From an uncultured Comamonadaceae bacterium (GTDB lineage: Bacteria; Pseudomonadota; Gammaproteobacteria; Burkholderiales; Burkholderiaceae), in contig CAMLSD010000076.1 of assembly GCA_946482595.1 (NCBI GenBank), positions 1 to 24,925 of the forward strand: a stretch of DNA of 24,925 nucleotides, in the 5' to 3' direction. This document shows positions 8,240-15,537 of the stretch, one piece after another (within the stretch, counting starts at the first letter, position 1; each line of letters starts with the position of its first letter). The position numbers and the translations under genes were made by a program. The notes beneath the pieces are model-generated. The model was not told where the DNA came from, made no database searches, and worked only from the letters and a program-made list of their open reading frames with translations.

Positions 8240-8980
8240 TCACACCGTCATGCCGCCCGACACCTCCAGCACCGCACCATTCACGTACGAGGCTTCGTCG
8301 CTGGCCAGGAAGGCATAGACATTGGCGATCTCTTCCGGGCGACCCAGGCGGCGCAGCGGCACGTCGTCGCGCATGGCATCGAGCACCTTGTCGGGAATGG
8401 TCGCCAGGATCGGGGTCTCGATGAATCCGGGGGCCACCGCGTTGACTCGCACGCCCTTGGGGCCCAGTTCGCGCGACCAGGTCTTGGTGAACCCGATCAC
8501 ACCGAACTTGCTGGCTGCATAGTTGGTCTGGCCGAAGTTGCCGTACACACCGACCACCGACGAGGCGTTCAGGATGACGCCACTGCCCTGCGCCACCATG
8601 GGGTCGGCCACGGCCTGGGCGCAATGGAAGACACCGCGGAGGTTGACGTCGATCACGCTGTCGAACTGTTCGAGCGTCATCTTCTGCAGGCGGGCATCGC
8701 GGGTGATGCCGGCATTGTTGACCAGCACGTCGATGCGGCCGTGCGTTTCCCGCACCCGGGCCACCATGGCGTCGACCTGTTCGCGGTGCGCCACATTCAC
8801 CACATGCCCTTCGGCCAACGCGCCCAGCTCGCGGCACCGGGCCACGGCGTCGTCCACCCCGGCCGGGTGCACGTCGCAGACGATCACGATGGCACCCTCA
8901 CGGGCGAACTTCAGCGCGGTGGCCAGGCCGATGCCCTGGGCGGCGCCGGTGATGATGGCAACCTTGTCCTTCAACTTCAT
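8240..8980 (-). CDS. fabG: 3-oxoacyl-ACP reductase-type SDR (FabG family)
   Basis: This classical short-chain dehydrogenase most likely reduces a 3-oxoacyl thioester with NADPH. The 246-residue protein has the cofactor motif TGAAQGIG (residues 11-18), NNAG (88-91), catalytic S141 in [22 protein letters not shown]154 and K158, the [13 protein letters not shown] loop, and the terminal SGGMTV typical of FabG. D36 at the end of the second strand (VCDVHPAG) would usually disfavour NADPH, so NADH use is possible. No acp, fabD or fabF lies beside it; the neighbours are a YqiA esterase and an RNase, so this is probably a paralogue outside the main fab cluster. An acetoacetyl-CoA reductase (PhaB-like) role cannot be excluded. 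Confidence 0.85.
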   Translation of the reverse strand: MKLKDKVAIITGAAQGIGLATALKFAREGAIVIVCDVHPAGVDDAVARCRELGALAEGHVVNVAHREQVDAMVARVRETHGRIDVLVNNAGITRDARLQKMTLEQFDSVIDVNLRGVFHCAQAVADPMVAQGSGVILNASSVVGVYGNFGQTNYAASKFGVIGFTKTWSRELGPKGVRVNAVAPGFIETPILATIPDKVLDAMRDDVPLRRLGRPEEIANVYAFLASDEASYVNGAVLEVSGGMTV

Positions 8981-9014
8981 GGGAAATCCTTCTGTGCAGG
9001 CGGGGCAGGGGAAT

Positions 9015-9638
9015 TCAGGTGTCGGCCGGGGCCGGGGTGTCCAGGCCGAGGAATCGATGGATGTGCGGCTCGTGGCGATCGAAGTCGCTCAAGGCATGGT
9101 CACCGCCCTCGAGCAGCAGCAGGTCGGCGCCGGCATGGCGCGCGACCATCTCGCGCCAGTCGAGCACCTCGTCGCCCTGGGCCACGACAGCGCAATAGCG
9201 TTCCATGCGAGTGAGCGGGCCGGGGTGCATCGCGCGCAGTTCGTCGATGTACTCGGCGCGGAAGTAAAAGCGCTCCTCGCTGTGCCAGGCCTGGATCTCG
9301 CCGATGTATCGGGCGAGGTCGCGTGCCGGGTCGACGGCAGGGTTCAGCACCACCGCGGCGCAACCCAGGCGCTCGGCCAGCACGCTGGCGTAGTAGCCGC
9401 CGAGCGAACTGCCGATCACCGCCATCTGCGCATGCGGCCAGTCGGCCACACCGGCCAGCAGCATGTCGATCGCCTCGCGGGGCGAGGGGGGCAGTTGCGG
9501 GCACCACCACTGCAGCCGTCGCCCGGCCGCCTGGGCCGCGGCCACGCGCGCGGCCATGCGCACGGCCTTGGCGGACTGCGGCGACGACCGGAAACCGTGG
9601 AGATACAGCAGGTGGGTGAACAGCATCGGGCCAGCCAT
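9015..9638 (-). CDS. YqiA/YcfP-family alpha/beta-hydrolase (esterase)
   Basis: Members of this family are small serine esterases; E. coli YqiA hydrolyses acyl-CoA and nitrophenyl esters in vitro and its physiological substrate is unknown. The 207-residue product starts near the first strand with [16 protein letters not shown], where HGF precedes the oxyanion loop. The nucleophile is S78 in GSSLGG, the acid is probably D156 (QGDEVLD), and the catalytic His is H181 in GGDHALSDF. Length and motif spacing fit the family. The ATG at 9638 and a second at 9626 are both possible; neither has a strong ribosome binding site. It is divergent from the metalloprotease gene, and the fabG-type gene follows after 34 bases. 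Confidence 0.88.
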   Translation of the reverse strand: MAGPMLFTHLLYLHGFRSSPQSAKAVRMAARVAAAQAAGRRLQWWCPQLPPSPREAIDMLLAGVADWPHAQMAVIGSSLGGYYASVLAERLGCAAVVLNPAVDPARDLARYIGEIQAWHSEERFYFRAEYIDELRAMHPGPLTRMERYCAVVAQGDEVLDWREMVARHAGADLLLLEGGDHALSDFDRHEPHIHRFLGLDTPAPADT

Positions 9639-9765
9639 GGACCCGGCAGTCTAGCCGGCGGTCACTGCGGCCCCGCGCCGCCGGCCCTGGGGTTTGCCCT
9701 GGTTTGTGCCACGCGCTCGCGCCGGGTGTGAACTCTGCTACGGCGTCCCGGTCAGTCCCTGTTCC

Positions 9766-9771
9766 TATACT
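9766..9771 (+). promoter_or_regulatory. Possible -10 element for the metalloprotease gene
   Basis: TATACT matches five of six consensus -10 bases and sits about 75 bases before the GTG start in the 208-base divergent interval 9639-9846. No good -35 is present at 16-18 bases (GTCCCG region), so this would need an activator or is chance. Confidence 0.3.
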
Positions 9772-9779
9772 GATCTGAT

Positions 9780-9803
9780 CGACCCGGGCCGGCCCGGCGG
9801 TCG
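9780..9803. other. Imperfect palindrome in the leader of the metalloprotease gene
   Basis: A perfect 12-bp palindrome CGGGCCGGCCCG (9785-9796) is flanked by CGACC on the left and GGTCG on the right, with a two-base bulge. It lies just downstream of the possible -10, so it would be a stem-loop at the start of the transcript or an operator. Confidence 0.45.
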
Positions 9804-9810
9804 AATGATC

Positions 9811-9837
9811 GTTGTGCTCGTTGTGCTCGTTGTTCAA
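9811..9837 (+). repeat. Short 9-base tandem repeat
   Basis: GTTGTGCTC occurs twice in tandem (9811-9819, 9820-9828) followed by a partial third copy GTTGTTCAA that runs into the ribosome binding site. The spacing between the palindrome at 9780-9803 and the start could vary by slippage. Confidence 0.6.
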
Positions 9838-9840
9838 GGA
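9836..9840 (+). promoter_or_regulatory. Ribosome binding site deciding the metalloprotease GTG start
   Basis: AAGGA ends six bases before the GTG at 9847. The upstream ATG at 9694 and the downstream ATG at 9886 lack such a site. Confidence 0.65.
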
Positions 9841-9846
9841 AGTTCC

Positions 9847-12624
9847 GTGATCCTGGCCCGTCTGCTGCGCTCCCCCTGCCTGTCCATGGCATTCCACCGG
9901 CACGGCACATCGTGCAGCGCCGCCATGCCGGCAACGCTGGCGGTGTCGATGCTGCTCGCAGGGTGTGCGTCGCTCGCACCGCCCACGGCCTCGGCGCCGC
10001 CGGCGGCCGCACGGGTGCATCCGCCGTCGCCGACCGATGCAGCCGGGGCCGCGGCGGCGCCCGCGGCCCCGGCCGCCGCGGTGCGCCCCGAGCCGGGGGC
10101 GCCCAGGCCATTTGCCGACGTGATCCGCGGGGCCACCGTGTCGCAGGGGTTTCTGCCGGTGTGGCGCAAGGACGAGAAGGTCTGGGTCGAGATCCCGCAG
10201 GACCGCTGGAACCAGCCTTTCCTGCTGACGATCAACGTGGCCTCGTCGGTCGGCCAGCGCGGCCTGTACGCAAGCCAGATGGGGCGCAGCTGGATGGCGC
10301 AGTTCCGGCGCATCGGCAACCAGGTGCAGCTGGTGGCCCGCAACACGGCCTTCCGGGCCGATGGCGACACGGCACTGCAGATCGCGCTGAGCGAGGGGCT
10401 GTCGGACAGCCTGCTGGGCGCCACGCCCGTGGCCAGTGCGCCACATCCCGAGCGCCAGTCGGTGCTGATCGATGCGGCCTTCCTGCTCGGTGACATCGCA
10501 GGCTACAGCTCGGCAATCGAGTCGGCATTTCGCATGTCGTATGGGTTCGACCGCAACAACTCCTACTTCGAGGCCCCCACCGTCACGCCCGAGCTGACCA
10601 GCCTGCGGGTGCGCACGCATTTCGCAACGGGCCGCATCCCGGCGGTGCCGGCCTCGCCGAACGCAACGATGCCGTCACCGCCAACGGCCATCCCCGATGC
10701 GCGCAGCTTTTTTGTCGGGTTCGTCTACAACTTCCTGCAGTTGCCGGCACAACCCATGGTGCCGCGACGGGCGGACCCGCGCATCGGCCACTTCACCCAG
10801 TCGTTCACCGACTTCACCGCGCAGCCCCGGCTCAATCCGCGGGTGCACTACGTCAATCGCTGGCGACTCGAGAAGCGCGATCCGCTGGCGCCCTTGTCCG
10901 AGCCAGTCGCGCCGATCGTGTTCTGGCTCGACCGCAACATCCCGGCACGCTACCGCGAGGCGGTGCGTGCCGGTGTGCTCGAATGGAACAAGGCGTTCGA
11001 GCGCATCGGGTTCATCAATGCGATCGAAGCCCGCCAGCAGCCCGACGATGCCGAGTGGGACACGATGGATGCCCGCCATGCCTCGGTGCGCTGGTTCGTG
11101 GGCGCCGACAGCGGCTCGGCCCGTGGCCCGCACCACGCCGACCCGCGCACCGGCGAGATCCTGGACGCCGACATCGCGATGTCCGACGTGTTTGCCCGGG
11201 GTGCGCGGCGCTTCATCGTCGAGGACGTCGGCATGGACTCGACCCAGCGGCTGGCCCAGCTGACCGCCGCCTGGCGCGACCCTCAGGCGGCCTTCTGCGA
11301 CTACGCCGTCGAAGCGGCCAACGAGATGCATGCCGCACTCGACCTGCTGGAGGCCCGCGGCGATTTCGAGCCCGACAGCCCCCGCACCGAGGCCTTCGTG
11401 CAGGCGGTCATCAAGGACACCGTGATGCATGAGGTCGGGCACACGCTCGGACTCAAGCACAACTTCAAGGGGTCGACCGCCGTGAGTCGCGCGCAGCTGG
11501 CCGACCGTGCCTATACCGAGGCCAACGGCATTTCTGGCTCGGTGATGGACTACAACGGCTACAACGTGGCCCTGCGCGGCGAACCCCAGGGGGCGTACAG
11601 CAACACCACCCTCGGCCCTTACGACTACTGGGCCATCGAGTACGCCTACAAGCCGATCGATCCGGCCGACGAGGCGCGCGAGCTCGAACGCATCGCATCG
11701 CGCAGCACCGATCCCCGGCTGGCCTATGGTGACGACTACGACGCTGGCGGTTTTGCCGGCTTCGAGGGGGTGGACCCGACGGCCAACCGCTTCGACCTGG
11801 GCGATGACCCGCTCGCTTACTTCGAGAAGCGGCTGAAGCTGTCGCAGGAGCTGTGGCAGCGGGTGCAGGCCCGCGACCCGCGCCCCGGTGACGAGCCGGT
11901 GCGCGCGCGCCGCGCCATGCTCAGCGGGTTTGCCGCGCTGCGCACCGCCACCGACCTGGCTGCCAAGCACGTCGGCGGCATGGTGCAGGTGCGTGACCTC
12001 CCCGGCACCAGCGAACGCCGCACCTACACCCCGGTCGATGCACAGCGGCAACGCCAGGCCGTGACCCTGCTCACCACCCACCTGTTCAGTGCCGACAACT
12101 TCCGCTTCCGTCCGGAATTCCTGCGCAATCTGCCGCCCGACTACCTCGACCGCAGCACGCTCGGCCCGGTGAGCCTGCCGGCTGCCGTGCTGGGCCTCCA
12201 GACCACCGCGCTGGACCGCCTGCTGAGTCCGGGCACGGCCGGCCGGGTGCTGGATCTGCCGAATTACGTGAGCGCTGGCCAGCGCCAGGCCCTGCTGTCG
12301 CTCGACGAGATCTACGGCGGCGTGCAGGACGCGATCTGGAGCGAACTCCGACGCCCGGGCGGACCGGGCCGTGCGCTGGACGTGCCCACGTTGCGGCGCA
12401 ACCTGCAGCGCGAACACCTGCGCCGTCTGGTGGCCGTGCTGACACGGCCCAGTGCCTTGCCTGCCGATGCACAGAGCCTGGTGCGCCTGCATGCCACCCG
12501 GTTGCGTGAGTCTTTGCAGCGCGCGCTGGCCACCCCCGGCGCCCGGGTCGAGACCCAGGCCCACCTGCGCGACAGCCTGGCCATGCTGACCGAAGCGCTG
12601 CGCGCCACCTACACGAGGGGCTGA
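9847..12624 (+). CDS. Lipoprotein zinc metalloprotease, DUF5117/DUF4953 metzincin type
   Basis: This 925-residue protein is a predicted secreted or membrane-tethered zinc protease of unknown substrate. The N-terminus ends in a lipobox LLAGC (C40; C27 if translation starts at the ATG at 9886), then a low-complexity Ala/Pro linker (about 41-90). Residues about 95-330 resemble the DUF5118/DUF5117 region (GFLPVWRKDEKVWVEIP, FLLTINVASSVGQRGLY). The catalytic domain has HEVGHTLGLKH: zinc ligands H528, H532, H538 and base E529, the metzincin pattern HExxHxxGxxH, followed by the Met-turn in SGSVMDYNGYN (M567). The C-terminal third is helical and Arg/Leu-rich. I chose GTG at 9847 for its AAGGA six bases upstream. 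Both sides are flanked by untranscribed-looking gaps, so it is probably monocistronic. Confidence 0.88.
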   Translation: MILARLLRSPCLSMAFHRHGTSCSAAMPATLAVSMLLAGCASLAPPTASAPPAAARVHPPSPTDAAGAAAAPAAPAAAVRPEPGAPRPFADVIRGATVSQGFLPVWRKDEKVWVEIPQDRWNQPFLLTINVASSVGQRGLYASQMGRSWMAQFRRIGNQVQLVARNTAFRADGDTALQIALSEGLSDSLLGATPVASAPHPERQSVLIDAAFLLGDIAGYSSAIESAFRMSYGFDRNNSYFEAPTVTPELTSLRVRTHFATGRIPAVPASPNATMPSPPTAIPDARSFFVGFVYNFLQLPAQPMVPRRADPRIGHFTQSFTDFTAQPRLNPRVHYVNRWRLEKRDPLAPLSEPVAPIVFWLDRNIPARYREAVRAGVLEWNKAFERIGFINAIEARQQPDDAEWDTMDARHASVRWFVGADSGSARGPHHADPRTGEILDADIAMSDVFARGARRFIVEDVGMDSTQRLAQLTAAWRDPQAAFCDYAVEAANEMHAALDLLEARGDFEPDSPRTEAFVQAVIKDTVMHEVGHTLGLKHNFKGSTAVSRAQLADRAYTEANGISGSVMDYNGYNVALRGEPQGAYSNTTLGPYDYWAIEYAYKPIDPADEARELERIASRSTDPRLAYGDDYDAGGFAGFEGVDPTANRFDLGDDPLAYFEKRLKLSQELWQRVQARDPRPGDEPVRARRAMLSGFAALRTATDLAAKHVGGMVQVRDLPGTSERRTYTPVDAQRQRQAVTLLTTHLFSADNFRFRPEFLRNLPPDYLDRSTLGPVSLPAAVLGLQTTALDRLLSPGTAGRVLDLPNYVSAGQRQALLSLDEIYGGVQDAIWSELRRPGGPGRALDVPTLRRNLQREHLRRLVAVLTRPSALPADAQSLVRLHATRLRESLQRALATPGARVETQAHLRDSLAMLTEALRATYTRG

Positions 12625-12641
12625 CGCCAGGCGGTCGACCG

Positions 12642-12655
12642 CGGTGTATACACCG
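12642..12655. promoter_or_regulatory. 14-bp perfect palindrome, candidate operator site 1
   Basis: CGGTGTATACACCG is a perfect palindrome whose core TGTATACA recurs at 12760-12767. GT-N-AC palindromes of this kind are commonly bound by GntR-family (FCD) repressors; that is family knowledge, and no regulator gene is in the window. Confidence 0.5.
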
Positions 12656-12759
12656 TGGCGGCCGCTTTCCCTCTTGAAAACACAAAACTGTCTCACCCGA
12701 AAACCCGGGTGTCCGCGGGCATTGCCACGGGTATTTCCCGATCATGCTGTGCGCACGCG

Positions 12760-12767
12760 TGTATACA
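12760..12767. promoter_or_regulatory. Second TGTATACA site, candidate operator site 2
   Basis: The same 8-bp palindrome as at 12645-12652, centred 115 bp downstream, close to eleven helical turns. It contains TATACA, a partial -10 match, so a bound protein could cover a promoter. Confidence 0.42.
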
Positions 12768-12878
12768 TTCCTGCCATCGTCGCCGCGGAGCCCGGCAGCC
12801 TGGCCAAGCACGCATCAACCCTTACGCTGCCCGGTCGCGACGTCCGCTCCCTACAGAGCCCGCTGTGGTGGGGAGAAT

Positions 12879-12900
12879 GCGTACCGGCATGCCGGTGCGC
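12879..12900 (+). other. Stem-loop in permease 5' leader
   Basis: Arms GCGTACCGG and CCGGTGCGC pair over nine positions (one T-G wobble) around a CATG loop; the inner 14 bp ACCGGCATGCCGGT are a perfect palindrome. It ends 12 bases before the ribosome binding site, so it could affect translation or be a DNA site. Confidence 0.5.
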
Positions 12901-12912
12901 TTCTCATCCGTC

Positions 12913-12919
12913 AAGGAGG
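12913..12919 (+). promoter_or_regulatory. Strong ribosome binding site of the permease
   Basis: AAGGAGG, a near-perfect anti-16S match, ends four bases before the ATG at 12924. It rules out the earlier ATG at 12744, which would add 60 residues unlike any permease N-terminus. Confidence 0.85.
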
Positions 12920-12923
12920 CACC

Positions 12924-14396
12924 ATGACCTCAGGCAATGTCCATCCGGTGGACGAACGACTCCCCACAGGCAAGCTGGCCGCCCTGGGCCTGCAGCACGT
13001 GCTCGTGATGTATGCCGGCGCCGTGGCCGTGCCGCTGATCATCGGCCGCGCACTCAAGCTCACGCCCGAGCAGGTGGCCCTGCTCATCTCGGCGGACCTG
13101 TTCTGCTGCGGGGTGGTCACCCTGATCCAGAGCCTGGGTGTGACGCGCTGGTTCGGCATCCGCCTGCCGGTGATGATGGGCGTCACATTTGCAGCCGTCG
13201 GGCCGATGGTGGCCTTTGCCAATGCCGTGCCCGGCGTCGACGGAGCACGGGCGATCTTCGGCGCCATCATCGGCGCGGGGATCATCTCGATGGTCATTGC
13301 GCCGATGGTGAGCCGGCTGCTGCGGTTCTTCCCGCCGGTGGTCACCGGCACCATCATCGCGATCATCGGCATCAGCCTGATGCGGGTGGGCGTGGGCTGG
13401 GCCATGGGCGGGCCGGCCCCGCTGGCGCAGAGCGTGGACGTACCCAAGCTGGTAGCCATGGTCGATCAGGCCAAGGCGGCGGCCGGCGATGAGGCCGTCA
13501 CCCGCCTGCCCGGGCCGGTGCCCATGGTCGACAACCCGAACTACGGCTCGCTCGAGAACATGGCGATTGCCGGTTTCGTGCTGGTGGTGGTGCTGCTGCT
13601 GGTGAAGTACACGCGGGGGTTCGTGTCGAACATCTCGGTGCTGCTGGGCATGGTGGCAGGCTGTGTGGTGGCCGTGGCAATGGACAAGATGCACTTCGAC
13701 AAGGTGGCCAAGGCGCACTGGTTCGACGTCGTCACGCCGTTTGCCTTCGGCATGCCCACCTTCGACATCGTGATGATCCTGACCATGACGCTGGTGATGA
13801 TCGTCGTGATGATCGAGTCGACCGGCATGTTCCTGGCACTGTCGGACATCACCGATCGCAAGATCTCCCAGCCTGAACTGGCGGCCGGCCTGCGCACCGA
13901 CGGGCTGGGCACGCTGATCGGCGGCATCTTCAACACCTTCCCCTACACCAGCTTTTCGCAGAACGTCGGCCTGGTCGGCGTGACCGGCGTGCGCAGCCGC
14001 TACGTGTGCGTGGCCGGCGGCGTGATCATGATCGTGCTGGGCATGCTGCCCAAGATGGCGGCCTTCGTCGAATCGATCCCCCAGTTCGTGCTGGGCGGGG
14101 CGGGCCTGGTGATGTTCGGCATGGTCGCGGCCACCGGCATCCGCATCCTGGCCACGGTGGACTACAAGGGCAACCGCAACAATCTCTACATCGTGGCGCT
14201 GTCCATCGGTTTCGGGCTGGTCCCGCTGGTGGCGCCGCGCTGGACACAGCAGATGTCGCATGCACTGCATCCGCTGCTGGAGTCCGGCATCCTGCTGACG
14301 GCGCTGTCTGCCGTGGCACTGAACCTCTTTTTCAACGGGGCACGTGCCGACACCCGCGGTGCGATCGAGGCCGCCAAGACGGCCGAGGCGCACTGA
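12924..14396 (+). CDS. NCS2/NAT-family nucleobase permease (xanthine/urate type)
   Basis: This inner-membrane symporter imports a purine base with protons. The 490-residue protein is almost entirely hydrophobic and fits the 14-segment NAT fold. Family marks: the QH pair in LGLQHVLVMYAG (Q24, H25), the conserved acidic residue E298 in VMIESTGMFLALSDIT, and the NAT signature SQNVGLVGVTGVRSRYV (345-361) with Q346 and N347. The long loop at about 160-210 is typical of xanthine/urate members (XanQ, UacT), and the SQNVGLVGVT wording is closer to urate/xanthine carriers than to uracil carriers (UraA); the exact substrate cannot be read from sequence alone. The binding-protein gene follows after one base. 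Regulation probably acts through the unusual leader at 12625-12923. Confidence 0.92.
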   Translation: MTSGNVHPVDERLPTGKLAALGLQHVLVMYAGAVAVPLIIGRALKLTPEQVALLISADLFCCGVVTLIQSLGVTRWFGIRLPVMMGVTFAAVGPMVAFANAVPGVDGARAIFGAIIGAGIISMVIAPMVSRLLRFFPPVVTGTIIAIIGISLMRVGVGWAMGGPAPLAQSVDVPKLVAMVDQAKAAAGDEAVTRLPGPVPMVDNPNYGSLENMAIAGFVLVVVLLLVKYTRGFVSNISVLLGMVAGCVVAVAMDKMHFDKVAKAHWFDVVTPFAFGMPTFDIVMILTMTLVMIVVMIESTGMFLALSDITDRKISQPELAAGLRTDGLGTLIGGIFNTFPYTSFSQNVGLVGVTGVRSRYVCVAGGVIMIVLGMLPKMAAFVESIPQFVLGGAGLVMFGMVAATGIRILATVDYKGNRNNLYIVALSIGFGLVPLVAPRWTQQMSHALHPLLESGILLTALSAVALNLFFNGARADTRGAIEAAKTAEAH

Positions 14397-14397
14397 G

Positions 14398-15537
14398 ATG
14401 ACGCGCCGGAGTATGGGCTGGCTGCGGCGGGCGGCGGCCGCAGCGTGGTGCTGGTGCGCCGCAGTGACCGCGTCGGCCCAGACCTCGGGCGAAATCCTGA
14501 TCGGTGCCAGCCTGCCGCTGAGTGGCAGCAATGCAGAGGCGGGCCAGGAGACCTTGGCCGTGGCGCAGGCGGCATTCGACGCTGCCAACGCCGCCGGAGG
14601 CATCCAGGGGAGACGGCTGCGCCTGATTGCGCTTGACGATGGTTTTGAGCCCCAGCGGGCGGTGGACAACGTGCGCCAGCTGAATGAGCGGGGCATCACG
14701 GCCCTGTTCAACTGCTGGGGCACGGCCAGCTGCAATGCGGTACAGCCGCTGACGCAAACCCTGCGCCTGCCACTGGTGACCGGGATCGCCGGCGCAGGGC
14801 CGATGCATGCGTCACCCGGGCGCTATGTCTTCAATCTGCGGCCGACAACCGATGAAGAGATCGCCCGCATGATCGAGCAGATGCTCACCATCGGCCAGAA
14901 CCGCATTGCCGTGGTTCATCAGGACGACGCCTTCGGCGAGGCCGGGCTGGCCGCGGCGCGCCGGGTGCTGGACCACCAAGGCGTGCGGCCGGTGGTGACC
15001 GTGACGCTGGCGCGTGACGGCAGCAACGCGGCCGCCGTGCTGGACGCACTGCGCCAGGCCACGCCGCACAGCGCCGTGGTGGTGGCCGCATCGGCGCCGA
15101 CCAGCCTGCTCATCCGCCAGGCCCGGCACGCCGGGCTGGCGATGCCGTTCTACAACCTCGCCGCCCAGGCGCACCGCAAGTTCGTGCGCGACCTGGGTGA
15201 CCAGACCTCGGGCGTGATCTTCACGACGCTGGTGCCGCACCCGTGGAACGCCGGCGTCCCCATCGTGCGTGACTACCACCAGGCACTGAAGCAGACCGGG
15301 CGCCAGCCCGAGCTGTCGTACCTGGGCCTGGAGGTCTACATCAACGCGCGGCTGCTGATCGAAGGACTGCGCAAGGCCGGTGCGTCCGTCACGCGTGAGT
15401 CCCTGGTGCAGGCGCTCGAAGCGATGGGGGAGCGGCAGTTCGGACCGCTGACCGTGCAGTACGGGCCGGGGGACCGGCGCGGCTCGTCCTACGTCGGGCT
15501 GAGCATGATCAGCCGCGCCGGCGGTTTCATCCAGTGA
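14398..15537 (+). CDS. Orphan periplasmic substrate-binding protein (LivK-like, Peripla_BP_6)
   Basis: The 379-residue product is a type I periplasmic binding protein. An N-terminal Tat-free signal peptide (MTRRSMGWLRR, hydrophobic Ala/Trp/Cys core) likely ends at ASA-QTS (after A27). The mature part opens with EILIGASLPLSGSNAEAG, the usual LivK/AmiC-type first strand and ligand loop, and continues with GGIQGRRLRLIALDD, DDAFGEAGLAAARRVL and the second-lobe segments YNLAAQAHRKFV and YLGLEVYINARLLIEGL. Two cysteines, C106 and C112 (FNCWGTASC), may form a disulfide. No ABC permease or ATPase gene follows. It starts one base after the NCS2 permease stop, so the two are co-transcribed. Ligand unknown; a purine-related compound is an inference from context only. 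The 3' end overlaps mpl, which runs the opposite way. Confidence 0.87.
   Translation: MTRRSMGWLRRAAAAAWCWCAAVTASAQTSGEILIGASLPLSGSNAEAGQETLAVAQAAFDAANAAGGIQGRRLRLIALDDGFEPQRAVDNVRQLNERGITALFNCWGTASCNAVQPLTQTLRLPLVTGIAGAGPMHASPGRYVFNLRPTTDEEIARMIEQMLTIGQNRIAVVHQDDAFGEAGLAAARRVLDHQGVRPVVTVTLARDGSNAAAVLDALRQATPHSAVVVAASAPTSLLIRQARHAGLAMPFYNLAAQAHRKFVRDLGDQTSGVIFTTLVPHPWNAGVPIVRDYHQALKQTGRQPELSYLGLEVYINARLLIEGLRKAGASVTRESLVQALEAMGERQFGPLTVQYGPGDRRGSSYVGLSMISRAGGFIQ

Larger units (their letters stand above)
12625..12923 (+). other. 299-base permease leader without a gene
   Basis: No plausible gene is present. It contains two TGTATACA sites (12645-12652, 12760-12767), a small CACCCG/CGGGTG stem-loop (12694-12711, six-base A-rich loop, no T-run), a stronger stem-loop at 12879-12900 and an AAGGAGG ribosome binding site. 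I see no convincing -35/-10 pair; TATACA inside the second site is the closest -10 match. Confidence 0.6.

Noticed and set aside
10675..12696. Long open frame antisense to the metalloprotease
   Set aside because: The plus-strand protein has clear catalytic motifs; the antisense product has none.
12930..14735. Long open frame antisense to the permease
   Set aside because: His/Asp-rich mirror of hydrophobic codons; crosses two real genes.
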